The notes under the pieces: generated by a model
Database searches by the model: none
What the model was told of the DNA's origin: nothing
The model's input: the letters and a program-made list of their open reading frames with translations, nothing else
Position numbers and translations under genes: made by a program
Shown: piece after piece, positions 31,050-42,770 of the stretch
How the letters are laid out: each line of letters starts with the position of its first letter
How positions within the stretch are numbered: position 1 is the stretch's first letter
Assembly (NCBI GenBank): GCA_018292915.2
Contig: JACVVK020000312.1
Location: 599,501 to 663,500 of the forward strand
Length of the DNA: 64,000 nucleotides
Direction: 5' to 3'
Origin: Batillaria attramentaria
Lineage: Eukaryota; Mollusca; Gastropoda; Batillariidae

Positions 31050-31180
31050 GTAATCCAAATACAGAGGGTAATCCAATGTGGAACACAGAGGGTACTCCAA
31101 AGTAGAACACAGAGGGTAATCCAATGTGGAACACAGAGGGTAATCCAAAGTAGAACACAGAGGGTAATCCAATGTAGAGC
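31050..31180. repeat. 24-bp tandem repeat between LINE ORF1 and ORF2, unit 2
   Basis: Same as 1795-1925, with no visible difference. Confidence 0.85.
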
Positions 31181-31228
31181 ACAATGTAGACACAGGCTAC
31201 ACTTAACACCGCGATATATCACACACAC

Positions 31229-34027
31229 CTAGTACAGATGACATGCACCTGGAAACGAGGCCCACTGATGTGACGGTGCAATTGAAGGACCTGGATGAAG
31301 TATCCCTGTGGAGGTGAAGGAGGGCGGGAAACCATGTGGATGCCGGAACACAGAAAGAGTGTTGTAGTCGCTCCAGGAAGATGGTTGGCAGAAGCTGGCG
31401 GAAAACTGAGGGGTCGCCTGGATGCGTTGTGTGGAAGGTGACAATGGTGGAGGGCATAGTTGCTGCTGATGACGAGCGTAATGTTGCTGTTGTTGTTGGA
31501 GCTGGTGATGCTGCAAAGGCTGGTCGTATTGTAGAAGCGGCTGCTGCAGCTCTGAGGATGCCAGTGATTGGGAGGTTGCCTGACCATGAGCTGTACAATC
31601 AGGTGTTCCACGGGTGACTGGTTGGTGCCTAGCAGTAACAGTATAGTACATCTCCCTGCCCGATGGTTGTTGGGAGGTACTGTCGGTGCCTGTCGGTGTA
31701 GGGTAGCTGGAGCTGTTGACTGGCTGGCCCGCACGTTTGATGTTACTGGCCAGGCGAGTCATGCCTTTGAAACTCGGGTGGATGGCATCACGCTTGTCCT
31801 GGCGATACAGTGCAAGACGGGGAGCACCACTAGGTGCTGTGAACGTGGGCGTGTTGTCTATAAACAGCACGTTTCTCCGTTCGCACATTCGCTGAAGACA
31901 GTCATTAGACGGCACAATGACGTGATTAAGTTCGTGCCTTCCTTTGGCAGGAAGAATACTGGAGGCTTGTAGTCGCGCATGACTGAATACCTGCCGACAC
32001 AGGCCGAACAGCTGGTCCCACTCTGGTGCTGTTATAACGCCGGACTTGCAGTCATTGACACCCACATGCACAGTAAGGACGTCAACGTGTGGGGCCTCTG
32101 GCTGCTGGAGTAGCCATTCAGTGAGATCAACAGTGGACAGGCCAGACACAGAGATCACCTGCACCTTCTCCTGTTTGGTTGACATCCTGTCACTACGCAT
32201 GTGTTTCAAAACAGAGTCACCTATGATGACGGAAGATGCGTCAGGCTGAACACTATGCTGTGACATGACCTCAGCGGGAGACAGGGCAGCAAGGTCACGG
32301 TCAGCGGGAGGACGATCACTAATCCGCTTAGTATCCTTGGCTTCTGGGTGACTGGTCTCCGGGTTAGCATCTGTCCCTGGGATGATGTGTCCGGGTACAG
32401 ACACCCGTACAGGGATGGCGGTACCGTCGACGCGTGACGCGGTTGCGTCACTAATAGTGGTAATCCGCTTATCACACGGCGCACTGGGAGAGGGCACACT
32501 CTTACTGTTTGTGGCCGCTGATTGCCGCAGGGAAGCTTGACCTGAGGGCAGTGTAACCGTAGTCTCTACCCGCTTCGTGAGATCACGTATGAGGTTACTA
32601 TGGCTGTCACGGGCGGAGGAAAGTCTCTTGACGCTGTCCTTGGTGTGGTAGTTTGACTTTTGGAGTTTGTTGACTTCTTCTCGAAGTTCATCAAGCTGAT
32701 CACAAAGCCATTTCTCGGACATCCCGATAGCATTAGATGCTCGCACAGCGTTGTCCCTAACCCCACAGTCTAGCTGGTCCACCTTGATCACAGCCGCCGC
32801 GACGTCTCTTTTCAAGGTGTACATTTCTCTGCGAAGTGCATCGATTACATCATGCGCCTTGTCTAACTGGGAGTGAAGTGTCATACACAATGTAGGCGAT
32901 GATGAGCAGCTGCCGGAAACAACAAGCTCACTCGCTGTGTCCTCATCGCTACATGGCACGGGCATTTTGCTGCTGACAGAGGAGGATAGTGCGGGTGTGC
33001 AGTCTTGCGTAGCAGATGGGTTAGGGGAGGGATTAACAGTCCGCTCGCTATCGCCAGCCTGGGCATCAACGGATACGCTCTGCGAACAATCAGGCGAGAC
33101 AGATGATCCATTGATAGGATCATCAGTGGAGGACGCTGTCTGCACTTGAAGGCTCGTGTCAACACTGCACACGGCCTCTGCCACAGGACGGGGTTGCTTT
33201 TGGAAGTCGGGAGTGGCGAGTGAGGAGAGCTGTTCAAAGTCGGTTGCCCGGTCAACCACTAAGGGGTTAGAGTTTTCTGACTGGGGTAAAGACGTAAGAG
33301 GGGCGTCTACGAAATCCGCCGAAGGGCGTGGAGGGGTGTCGGGAGGGAGCGTGATAATTGGCGCGGAGGTAGCGACGCAGGACTGGTGTTGCATCACGTC
33401 AACAGGGACATTATCAGCAGGATCAGCAAGTCCATTTTTGAGTGCTTCGACGTATGCACACAGGGATCGATATTCCGCTGCCACCCACGCATCCTTCTGC
33501 TGTCCTTGTATGTGACACGTCCCACCTGAAGATCGCCTCTGTCGGTAGATGAGGGTAATTGTGATTTTTTTTGCAGTACCCTCATACACCTGGACAAATG
33601 TCCTTCCCAGATCATCAGGGATGGCTGGCGTAGAACAGTCTAGGAGACTGTCATCAACTACAATGTCCTCATCGTAGTGGTCAGTGTCACGCCAGAAAAC
33701 GGTATGGTATCCGGCATCCTGAAGTTGTCTGTAGTAGCGGGCATGAAGAGCGGCACGCCAGCGCTTGAGGGTGAATGTGGCATCCGGTCCGTTTGCAAAG
33801 AAGCGTGTCTGGGTCCCGCAGGCAGTGTCAGCAAGCGGTGGCATGTCAGGGTTCGTTAAGCGGGGGGTGGAGGGAGGGTCTGGCATGTGGGGGGTTGATG
33901 CAGGACGGAAGGTTGGCTGCAGGGCCACACTTAAAGACGGGGAAGGCTGTTGCGTCACAACACCTGGACTCTGAGCAACACATGCCATCGTGTCAGAATG
34001 TTTGTGCTTTAGATCAGCAACTATCAT
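31229..34027 (-). CDS. CR1-like LINE ORF1: coiled coil plus SGNH esterase, unit 2
   Basis: Same 932-aa protein as at 1974-4772: coiled coil at about 385-490, SGNH esterase with GDS, GVND and DAIHP motifs, Gln-rich C-terminal region. It starts at the first ATG of the open frame (34027). The translated sequences of the two copies are identical, in contrast to the rest of the duplicated units, where differences are visible. Confidence 0.9.
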   Translation of the reverse strand: MIVADLKHKHSDTMACVAQSPGVVTQQPSPSLSVALQPTFRPASTPHMPDPPSTPRLTNPDMPPLADTACGTQTRFFANGPDATFTLKRWRAALHARYYRQLQDAGYHTVFWRDTDHYDEDIVVDDSLLDCSTPAIPDDLGRTFVQVYEGTAKKITITLIYRQRRSSGGTCHIQGQQKDAWVAAEYRSLCAYVEALKNGLADPADNVPVDVMQHQSCVATSAPIITLPPDTPPRPSADFVDAPLTSLPQSENSNPLVVDRATDFEQLSSLATPDFQKQPRPVAEAVCSVDTSLQVQTASSTDDPINGSSVSPDCSQSVSVDAQAGDSERTVNPSPNPSATQDCTPALSSSVSSKMPVPCSDEDTASELVVSGSCSSSPTLCMTLHSQLDKAHDVIDALRREMYTLKRDVAAAVIKVDQLDCGVRDNAVRASNAIGMSEKWLCDQLDELREEVNKLQKSNYHTKDSVKRLSSARDSHSNLIRDLTKRVETTVTLPSGQASLRQSAATNSKSVPSPSAPCDKRITTISDATASRVDGTAIPVRVSVPGHIIPGTDANPETSHPEAKDTKRISDRPPADRDLAALSPAEVMSQHSVQPDASSVIIGDSVLKHMRSDRMSTKQEKVQVISVSGLSTVDLTEWLLQQPEAPHVDVLTVHVGVNDCKSGVITAPEWDQLFGLCRQVFSHARLQASSILPAKGRHELNHVIVPSNDCLQRMCERRNVLFIDNTPTFTAPSGAPRLALYRQDKRDAIHPSFKGMTRLASNIKRAGQPVNSSSYPTPTGTDSTSQQPSGREMYYTVTARHQPVTRGTPDCTAHGQATSQSLASSELQQPLLQYDQPLQHHQLQQQQQHYARHQQQLCPPPLSPSTQRIQATPQFSASFCQPSSWSDYNTLSVFRHPHGFPPSFTSTGILHPGPSIAPSHQWASFPGACHLY

Positions 34028-34954
34028 CAAGTTGGTGGGAGCGGGAGGGTGGCGAGGAGACTGGAGAAGGGGAGGAGGGGGTGGGTTCCGCTGATGCTGA
34101 CCACAGGAAGTGCCAACGCATCGGCTGGCGCCGTCTGGTTGATTGCTGCCGCGATCAGACGAGGTACAGCTGTGGATGACACCCCGCTCTCGTCTCACAA
34201 GACACTCGACAGTGAGACGTTATCCTCGTTAATCTCAAACGCAAACACTGGGCAGTCCGGGAACGAAGATGCGATGACCATGCCGACACTAAGCCGATTA
34301 TGACACAACGTGAGAACTGCAGTCACTCAACGAAAGTGACAAAGAACGTTTTTAGTTTTTAGAAGTCACAAACAAGGCTGATGGGCAGTGTATCACAGGC
34401 AGAGAAAACAATAATGTAAATGCACAAAACCTGAATACCTTGTTCACTCGTCAGTTCAAGGTCATGAAAGTAGACTGCTGACGAAGACGACGATAAATCA
34501 CAGCACGGTCCGTGTCACAACACAAATCTTGGCAAGAAAAGTTGTTCCCGAACAGAAGTAACTTCGGAACTAATGTCCAGATGATTAAAATCCACAGATG
34601 AAGATCAGTAATGAAGATAACTCCAACTTGGCAGAAACACACAAAGTTCAACTGATTGAGTAGAAAGTCCTTGCAATAGAACACTAGTTACAGTTTTGGG
34701 TCGGTCAGTTGATGCAGTCGGCGGTCACGGCTGGCTGAACACCAGAGCACAGCCGGAACACGTCCGCTCGCCACGGCGGCGGAGGGCAGAGAGAGTGCTA
34801 GGAAGACGTTTTGCACTCTGGCGAGGTAGTTACGGCAAATTATGAAACATCGAGTGGTTTCTTTCGTGGTAATTAAACCACTCGAACTAATCATGTAAGC
34901 TATTTATACCACGAGCATCAGACTCTTACCTCTACTGCTCTAGTCTCATACATT

Positions 34955-35600
34955 TTCTCCGACATTTTATTTTTCTGTTAGGGTGACTAATGACTTGTGT
35001 ACCCCCTCAACATTCTATGCTCTGATTTGTGAGAAAATGGTGCGTAGAGCAGTTGAAAGTTCTTGATGTTAAGAAGAATTATTCAAAGCATGTGTTACTT
35101 TACTGGCATTTAAAAGTGCTCTCGAAAATAAAGAGGTTTTTCTGTGCGATCAATTTTTACGTGATCCAAGCAAAATGAAATGTAACCCCCAAAATTTAAC
35201 AAAATAACCGGCCGTGACGTGTGAACCTCGATAGCTACGGCAAAACTTGAAACATCTCGAGGTTTCTTTCGTGGTAAACCGCTCGAACTAATCATGTAAG
35301 CTCTATTTAAACCATGACGGTAGTAGTGATAGAGTGGGATAAAACATAATATCGACACTTTGAAATAAAACGTGCAAGGTATCTCATTCTTGCCTTGTCT
35401 ATCAGCAGGTCAACGTCGGCAAGAAGCTGATTACAGGCACGGTGCCCGACCACCAGACAGCTGGGGGCGATCAGAATCCAGGGGGCGCCATAAAAGCAGA
35501 GATGGAGGCCGTAGACGCGATGCCAGTATGTAAAATGGTCTTCTAACATTTCCTTTTCACAGGGTTTGTAGACATTCAGTAATGCACGTTTTATGTGCAC
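34955..35600. repeat. 640-bp repeat R1, unit 2
   Basis: As in unit 1. It lacks a 6-bp piece near 35500 that unit 1 R1 has (gagatggagatggagg versus gagatggagg); in this it matches R2 of both units. Confidence 0.85.
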
Positions 35601-35789
35601 ATAGAGCTAAAAAAAACAAAAAAAAAACAAGGAGGAACGGCCCCGTCCTACAAAGTTGTTTCTCCAAATTTCATTTTATTTTGTCTGTTTTGTTGTTATT
35701 GTTGCCGGTATCTCCCCTCTCCATGTTCTACCAATGACACTAGATCCTCTACGACCTCGACCGATTAGTCACGTGACGGGGGGTGGGGC

Positions 35790-35805
35790 CGGGTGGGGGG
35801 AGAGC

Positions 35806-35836
<31 letters not shown>

Positions 35837-36040
35837 TGGGTGGGTGGGTGTTTAGGAGTTTAACGTCCTTTTCCACCCTGTAAGGGTGATATCAAAGACG
35901 GGGCAACGAGAGAAAGGCCAGCAGAAATATTTGGCCCAAGCCGGGATTCGAACTCTCGACCCGAGCATTGAAAGTCCAACGCTCTACCATTCGGCTACCC
36001 TGGCTCCCCAGAGAGAGAGAGAGAGAGAGAGAGAGAGGTC
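35790..36040 (-). mobile_element. tRNA-derived SINE within (GA)n, unit 2
   Basis: Same as the 6602-6759 SINE; SINE proper at 35851-36008. The right-hand GA tract is slightly longer here. Confidence 0.85.
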
Positions 36041-36055
36041 AGTTCCGTGAACTAA

Positions 36056-36451
36056 ACATTTGACGTCAGCCTCAGGCAGGTCGTCATACACAGACGGAGA
36101 GATGACGTCAGTTCCGCGAACTAAACATTTTGACGTCAGCCTCTAGCACTACGGTCGTCTGAGGAAGCTTGTTTATGTCTTGTGATTTCCCTGTTGGCTT
36201 TGTGGCTTCCCCGATTGAATTATTTTTCACATGAAATCTGGAAGATCTAGAGGGCTGGTGAAATGTCGGAGGCAGTGACGATACTTGCTTATTTTGTCTG
36301 GGAACTAAGCGTTTGACGTCAGCTTCACACTGGTGGTATGACAGATGATGCTTGTGCATGTCTTGTAATTTCCCTGTTGCTTTTGTGACTTCCCTGGCTG
36401 AATTAATTTTTACATAAAATCTGGAAGATCTAGAGGGCTGGTGAAACATGG
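36056..36451. repeat. Two-copy direct repeat with four TGACGTCA sites, unit 2
   Basis: Equivalent to 6805-7200; the palindromes are conserved (first at 36061). Confidence 0.7.
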
Positions 36452-36988
36452 ACTAGAATACCTTGTATTGTACTTATGAAATCGAAAATTTGGAACTCTT
36501 TTGACCGGTGCTTTTCGCAGAAACTTGAAAAAGTTATGTTTATCTAAAAGTTCAGTTATTCTAAATGCTAAAGCTATAATAGTGCAGTAGTTCCTGTCAT
36601 ATGTGCAGTTGTCACACTAGACAAAAACGCCGGGATGATAAGTAATTTGCAGTAGTCTTTTCATAGATATTTGATCTTATGTGCAAACCAACCCTACCTC
36701 GAAAATATTTTTTTTACACAAAACCAGTCAGAGCTACAGAGCTGTAGCACGAATACAGGCAGTGTGATTGGGTGAACTTCCAAAGTCTAGAAAATGAAGG
36801 AATTCGAACAACTTTTTCGAAAAAATTCGTAACACGACCGATTTTTTAAAATCGGCGATAACTCTTCTGAAAATGCGGCAGGCTAAAAATCGTGAAAGGT
36901 AGGTCTGGAGAAGGTGATTTCCCATTTTATCTCAAAGTAAAAAGGCCTCCATCGAGGTGGTTTAGGAGATAGCCATCATTACATCCGT

Positions 36989-37039
<51 letters not shown>

Positions 37040-37409
37040 TCACAACTCCCGCCAAAAAGAACGCAGCAGCATAGTGTGCACGTCAAGTGTCTATGACGCA
37101 GGTTTCGTTACGTCACTATGTGCGTGAAAGTATTATTGTGTGGAGAAACGTCACAGTCTTGTTTTGTATCACTGAAACTTGCTGCTGCGCGCAGCAAAAT
37201 CTGCCCCGTCTCATAAAGTTGTTTCTCTATAGAGAAACAACTTAAAAACGAAGCCTGAACATGCAGTAAGATCAGGGATTTATTCATTTGGCAAATCAAT
37301 GCAAGCGTCATTTCATTACAGCTTGGCCAAAGGACTTCATTGAACATTCACCAACGCATGTTAGTGTTGTGACCCTTGTTTCCATACACCTCTCTCTCTC
37401 TCTCTCTCT
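36452..37409. other. Non-coding stretch with (CA)n, unit 2
   Basis: Counterpart of 7201-8156, with no gene seen. The (CA)n tract at 36991-37036 is a few bases longer than in unit 1. Confidence 0.55.
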
Positions 37410-37849
37410 GCATAATGTTCTGAAAGGGAAAGCCCCTTCCTACTTGTCAAAACTCTTCAGGCCCAGTGACACCCGATACAGCACCTCTAGGAACAGTCTA
37501 TTTGTCCCACGTCCACGTCTAGACTTGTTCAAGTCTAGTCTCTCCTATTCTGGTGCATTCATCTGGAACATGCTACCACCTGAGGTCCGACTAATTAACA
37601 ATTTCTCAAGGTTCAAAGTTCACGTGCGTCAGAATTTTCTGACTAATAAATAATTTCTCACGGTCCTCACTAACCATGGTAAAAAAAAAGTCTTCCCTTT
37701 ACTGAGTTTTTAGTTCTTTAGAATTTGTTATGAGTATTTCTCTTGTATTTTGAGTTGATAACTTCTTATTCTTTGCATAAGCATTTACACTGTAATGTTC
37801 GTGAAATGTGCTGTAAAGCGTGAAAGTGCTGGTCAGTCCGTGCGCGCAC

Positions 37850-37927
<78 letters not shown>

Positions 37928-38039
37928 TGATGCATTTTGAGTGCTTTGTTAGTGTAGCAAGGACAGATAGTAAGAGAGACCTGTGCGTCTATTATCTCAT
38001 CCTTGGAAAATAAAGTTTCAGTCAGTCAGTCAGTCAGTC
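37410..38039 (+). pseudogene. 5'-truncated CR1-like LINE 3' fragment, unit 2
   Basis: Equivalent to 8157-8780, with the same C-terminal ORF2 remnant (stop at 37651-37653), a (TG)n tract longer by a few units, and the same (AGTC)n tail. Confidence 0.85.
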
Positions 38040-38041
38040 TC

Positions 38042-38139
38042 TCCACGGCTGGGGCCAAATATTTGTGCTGTCCTTTTTCTCGTTGCCCCGTCTTTGATGT
38101 CACCCATATGTGGAGGAAAAGGACGTTAAACTCGCAGAC
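38042..38139 (+). mobile_element. SINE 3' fragment, unit 2
   Basis: Equivalent to 8783-8880. Confidence 0.75.
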
Positions 38140-38895
38140 ATGAAAAAAAAAAGCAAAAATGCAACGTTGGGCAAAGGATGCAAACTGATCTATGGGGCAA
38201 TATAAACCTAGGGCATGCAGGAGACGCTGCACCTTCATGCTAATTTATCGAACTCCCGGTTACAAAAAAGCGTAGAAAACAAATAACAATTACAACTAGG
38301 TAAAACAAAGATAAATACTAAGTGCATATACAGCAAATATTGCAACTTATCATCTCCTAGGCGCAATAAACCAGTTCGCAGCATATGCCCAACATCACTT
38401 ATTCCTAACCACTGGTACTGCAGACGTGAGTGAGGGGTTATAAAGAAGAAATATTGATGAAAGGGCCGAACTTAGAAATCAGATGAGAGGAAGGACAGGG
38501 CGGCTAAATTTGTGAGGTTTAAAAGAGAAATAGAGGCGAATGGGCTGGTAAGTGATAGACAGAAGAGGTAGGAAGGAAAATTCCTTAGTTGCCAATGAAG
38601 ACAACATGCGTGGGAGGCAGTTGGAGAATAGACCCCTCCAATACGGAACCTCCCCGCCGTGAGGCGGTTTGGGAAAACAACGCACCAGAGAGGGGTGCGT
38701 TGTGAAGGTCTTCAACATGACAGGTGTTCAGCAGCACCAGCAGGGCGCTACGAACAAAGCCCGCCCGGGTGAAGACCAGGTGGGGGGGCGGGGGAATCCA
38801 GTGAAGTCAGAAACGACCCTCAGATGTCTCACTGGACCAAGGGTCAGCAGACACCCACCTCCCCCCAGAGGAGATTTTAAGAGCAAAAGACCTGA
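38140..38895. other. Non-coding stretch upstream of copy A, unit 2
   Basis: Counterpart of 8881-9635; no gene seen. A few single-base differences from unit 1 occur near 38740-38790. Confidence 0.5.
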
Positions 38896-39594
38896 ATGGA
38901 CCGAGCAAAAGACCAAAGAGCAAAAGATCTGAATGGACCGAGGGAGGCAGAAATAAGAGCAAGCTTGGCGAAATCAGCCCCGCCGCGTGAAGGCGAGCCC
39001 ATGGGGCCCATTTACATTGGTGTGACGGAGGAGGATACAGATGTCAAAAAGTGGGCGCCGGTTCAAGGCGAAGAAGCAAACAGCATACTCACAGTGCACG
39101 ATAACACGTATCAGATTTGGAAGGAAGAAAATGCGGATGAAGAAAATGGAGACAACATCGGAGTGTACCACGTAGCTAAGGCAGAAGCAGTACCAAACAA
39201 AAAGCAACGACAGACCGGCAAATTCTTGTGCCAGGGTCTTCGTCTGACACCCACTGAACAGGATCGGTTTCGACAAAGCATTCAAACAAACATTCGTGAC
39301 AAGATGCTTTGGCTGGGCTGCTCAAAGCCGGAGGTTCCCGTCACGGTACATTTTCACAAAGTGGCGAACTGCCCTGATGACAAGTACGTGATTGAAATCC
39401 GGGTGAAGTTCTTCCCTGGTGTGTCGTTTCACGAAGAGACTGGGCCTGTGTCGTACAGGTGTCCTGGGCCGACAGGTCCGCCTCAACAAATTCCTGTCCA
39501 AGAGTGGGTCAGCAGAGTAGTTGGCGCGACAAGGGCTGAGGCACAACAGGAAGGTACACCGTATCTAGAAAAACAGGAGCCTCAAGTTTCGTAA
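38896..39594 (+). CDS. Schlafen-like copy A, C-lobe only (partial gene), unit 2
   Basis: Counterpart of 9636-10337, 232 aa. A 3-bp deletion near 39218 together with a substitution changes KQQQTGAKF to KQRQTGKF without breaking the frame. The C-lobe motifs (PIYIGVTEED, YVIEIRVKFFPGVSF, QEWVSRVV) are unchanged. The N-lobe is absent, as in unit 1, so this partial state predates the large duplication. Confidence 0.65.
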   Translation: MDRAKDQRAKDLNGPREAEIRASLAKSAPPREGEPMGPIYIGVTEEDTDVKKWAPVQGEEANSILTVHDNTYQIWKEENADEENGDNIGVYHVAKAEAVPNKKQRQTGKFLCQGLRLTPTEQDRFRQSIQTNIRDKMLWLGCSKPEVPVTVHFHKVANCPDDKYVIEIRVKFFPGVSFHEETGPVSYRCPGPTGPPQQIPVQEWVSRVVGATRAEAQQEGTPYLEKQEPQVS

Positions 39595-39616
39595 GATTCC
39601 GTGCTGATAAACCGAT

Positions 39617-40051
39617 ATGCAGTCTGTACAGAAACAGGATGTTGGCCTTCTTCTGAACCCACTGACTCTAGCGGCAGCAAAAGACACGATTAAGTTCTGC
39701 GTCCACCGTTCTCTGCAAGTGGTGGAGTACTTCGGCCGGCCCAAGTCGCAGGACACTGCCTTTGAAAACTCTTGGGTTCAATACAAGGGAAAGTGGAAGG
39801 GCATCTATTCTCAGTCGCCGGTGGAGCAAAAGAAACACGTGCCTGGCGAAGTTTGTGCGAAATGGACCGACAGTGTGGAATCTCTCTGTACGGCATTGAC
39901 AACCAGTGCTGATTGGCCGTCGACATCACAACAGACAGATCAGGATGAGCTTAGTGAGTCTTCAACAGAACTGTTATCGACGTCACAACAACCAGGTGAG
40001 GAAGCGCTTGTCAAGTCTTCATCAGAACTGTCATCGACATCACAAAGATGA
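39617..40051 (+). CDS. Unknown ORF with Ser/Thr-rich repeats, unit 2
   Basis: Same 144-aa frame as 10360-10794, including the shift of the last repeat into another frame after the stop. No differences from unit 1 are evident in the protein. Confidence 0.5.
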   Translation: MQSVQKQDVGLLLNPLTLAAAKDTIKFCVHRSLQVVEYFGRPKSQDTAFENSWVQYKGKWKGIYSQSPVEQKKHVPGEVCAKWTDSVESLCTALTTSADWPSTSQQTDQDELSESSTELLSTSQQPGEEALVKSSSELSSTSQR

Positions 40052-40336
40052 GGATTTGCTTGGTGAGTCTTCAACAGAACTGCTATCATTGGAAAACTTC
40101 CATATCGCCGAATGAATCTGATGACTGTGCTTTCACGTTATTGGTTCGTTCTCAGAAAGTGTTACATGCGTGTACAGTTTGTGGATATGGGATGAGTGAA
40201 CAGAAAACGCCAAAACAATTCCCTGTCACACAGAGTTGTATACGGTTGAATGTTTTTGTTTGTGTATTTGTTTTGCTTACATTGGCGTGTATGCCAGTGT
40301 TTGTACCATAATTATCATTTCTCCCCCCCCCCCTCT

Positions 40337-40601
40337 CTGTCTCTGATGAGAGTGAATTAAACTTTGATTTGCCTACTGATGATGTACTTGATGAGCGGCT
40401 AGATGCTGACATCACAGCTGCTGAAGTCCGTGGGGCTGTAAAACACTTTATAAGAATAAAGTGCGGGTCCTGATGGAGACATCCCTGAAATTCTGAAACA
40501 TATGTTCTGCAGTCATTATTCCGGTTTTAGTCCATTTGTTTCATCAGATTTTTTTCTACAGATCAGTATCGTGATTCTTGGTCTGAGGCAATAATACACC
40601 C
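40337..40601 (+). pseudogene. Degenerate LINE reverse-transcriptase fragment, unit 2
   Basis: Counterpart of 11081-11345, with the same frameshifts. Confidence 0.65.
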
Positions 40602-40603
40602 TC

Positions 40604-41241
40604 TCCACTCTCTATTTTTCTGGTAGGACGACTAGTGACTTATGTATCCCATCAAAATTCTGCGCACTGATTTGTGAGAAAATGGTGCGTAGAGCAGTTG
40701 AAAGTTCTTGATGCTAAGAAGAATTTCTTCAAAGCATGTGTTAGTGTACTGGCATTTAAAAGTGCTCTCGCAGATACTTTGCAGAGATTTTTCTGTGCGA
40801 TAAATTTTTACGTGATCCAAGCAAAATAAAATGTAACCCCCAAAACTTAACAAAATAACCGGCCGTGACGTGTGAACCTCGATAGCTACGGCAAAACTTG
40901 AAACATCTCGAGGTTTCTTTCGTGGTAAACCGCTCGAACTAATCATGTAAGCTCTATTTAAACCATGACGGTAGTAGTGATAGAGTGGGATAAAACATAA
41001 TATCGACACTTTGAAATAAAACGTGCAATGTTTCCCATTCTTGCCTTGTCTATCAGCAGATCAACGTCGGCGAAAAGCTGATTACGGGCACGGTGCTCGA
41101 CCACCAGACAGCCGGGGGCGATCAAAATCTAGGGGGCGCCATAAAAGCAGAGATGGAGGCCGTAGACGCGATGCCAGTATGTAAAATGGTCTTCTAACAT
41201 TTCCTTTTTATTAGGTATGCTCACGTTTTTATGTGCAAATA
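40604..41241. repeat. 640-bp repeat R2, unit 2
   Basis: Counterpart of 11348-11985, directly upstream of copy B. Confidence 0.85.
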
Positions 41242-41486
41242 GAGAACAACTGCTGTGGTACTATTCTTCTGGCGTCAAATGTTCTACATGTATATTATTT
41301 AAATGCTGAGGGGTAGGTGGGGCTGGTTTCGGTGTGTGTGTGTGTGGGGGGGGGGGGTATAAAAAGCGCGTAATAAGAAAGGACAAGTTAAAATAAGGCC
41401 GCACGGCAGTCATTGTCATCATCATCCTCTCTCTCTCTCTCTCTCTGGAAAAAACAAAAAGTGTCTTTTGTCGTTCGCTAGGGCAG

Positions 41487-42770
41487 GTTCCAGGGTGTGA
41501 CAAGTGCCCAAAGCTACCCTTCTGCACGGCCACAATCACTCTGGAGGAAGAACTGAAGTATTTCATCACTGGAAAACTCAGTAAGAAAATCGGCAAGTTC
41601 ATGGAAGCCGTCAACGCAATGATGAATGAGAAAGGAGGGGGGATCATCATCCACGTGAAGAAGAAAAACCAAAACCTTCTTGGACATCTGGACCAGAAGA
41701 TAGACGACCGTTTAGTGCAGCTCATACCAGACGACAGCCTCTTCCACGACAAATTCGAACGTTACTTCTATGACAGTTCACATATCGTGTACAGAGTAAA
41801 GCCAGGCCCCAAAGACCGACCTTTCAGTACCCTTTACTTTAATTCCAAAGTATCTGTAAACAAGGGGAAAGCAGATCCATCTCATGCTCAGATGCGAGCT
41901 TTGATGACAAACGCCTCCAAAGAGGTGAAGTCAGAACAACCCAACATAAAGTCAGAACAACCCAACATTTTGTTTATTGACAGCCAGCAGGTCAAGATCA
42001 AGAGATCGAATTTTCAGGAACCTTTCCAGGAGTCTATGTTATTGCAAGCAAAGTCTGCACCCAACCTGCCTGCAGAGGCCACCGAAGACACCAGGGTGCA
42101 GGAGCTGATGAAGTACTGTTGGGAGAGGGTTAGGATCCAAGAATACATCTCAGCATTTTCCAAGATCCCGAAAGGCGGTTCCATTTACATTGGGGTGACG
42201 GAGGAGGATACAGAAGTCAAAAAGTGGGCGCCGGTTCAAGGCGGAGAAGCAAACAGCATACTAACCGTGCACGACAACACGTATCAGATTTGGAAGGAAG
42301 AAAATGCGGATGAAGAAAATGGAGACAACATCGGAGTGTACCACGTAGCTAAGGCAGAAGCAGTACCAAACAAAAAGCAACAACAGACCGGGGCCAAATT
42401 CTTGTGCCAGGGTCTTCGTCTGACACCCACTGAACAGGATCGGTTTCAACAAAGCATTCAAACAAACATTCGTGACAAAATGCTTTGGCTTGGCTGCTCA
42501 AGGCCGGAGGTTCCCGTCACGGTACATTTTCACAAAGTGGAGAACTGCCCTGATGACAAGTACGTGATTGAAATCCGGGTGAAGTTCTTCCCTGGTGTGT
42601 CGTTTCACGAAGAGACTGGGCCTGTGTCGTACAGGTGTCCTGGGCCGACAGGTCCGCCTCAACAAATTCCTGTCGAAGATTGGGTCAGCAGAGTAGTTGG
42701 CGCGACGAGGGCTGAGGCACAACAGAAAGGTACACCGTATCCAGAAATACAGGAGCCTCTATTTTCGTAA
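41487..42770 (+). CDS. Schlafen-like protein, copy B, large 3' exon, unit 2
   Basis: Counterpart of 12231-13514, with the same acceptor (gggcag before 41487) and the same length (389 aa from the Met at 41601). Seen differences in protein: a Lys to Asn change in the KSEQP linker and a cluster near the C-terminus, where ATRDEAQEKGTPYPEKQEPQ becomes ATRAEAQQKGTPYPEIQEPL. Two of these changes (RAEAQQ) match copy A, which hints at sequence exchange between copies. Both lobes and all acidic candidates are retained. Confidence 0.75.
   Translation, partial: VPGCDKCPKLPFCTATITLEEELKYFITGKLSKKIGKFMEAVNAMMNEKGGGIIIHVKKKNQNLLGHLDQKIDDRLVQLIPDDSLFHDKFERYFYDSSHIVYRVKPGPKDRPFSTLYFNSKVSVNKGKADPSHAQMRALMTNASKEVKSEQPNIKSEQPNILFIDSQQVKIKRSNFQEPFQESMLLQAKSAPNLPAEATEDTRVQELMKYCWERVRIQEYISAFSKIPKGGSIYIGVTEEDTEVKKWAPVQGGEANSILTVHDNTYQIWKEENADEENGDNIGVYHVAKAEAVPNKKQQQTGAKFLCQGLRLTPTEQDRFQQSIQTNIRDKMLWLGCSRPEVPVTVHFHKVENCPDDKYVIEIRVKFFPGVSFHEETGPVSYRCPGPTGPPQQIPVEDWVSRVVGATRAEAQQKGTPYPEIQEPLFS

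Larger units (their letters stand above)
27270..34895 (-). mobile_element. Full-length CR1-like non-LTR retrotransposon, unit 2 copy
   Basis: A complete element of about 7.6 kb: 5' UTR from about 34.9 kb, ORF1 34027-31229, spacer with a 24-bp tandem repeat, ORF2 30439-27620, 3' UTR, an AATAAAGG signal and five copies of a six-base tail (GACAAT on the plus strand, 27270-27299). Both ORFs are open and have all catalytic motifs, so the copy could be active or recently active. The 5' terminus is uncertain between about 34820 and 34895. The two-ORF structure with an ORF1 esterase places it in the CR1/L2 group. Confidence 0.92.
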
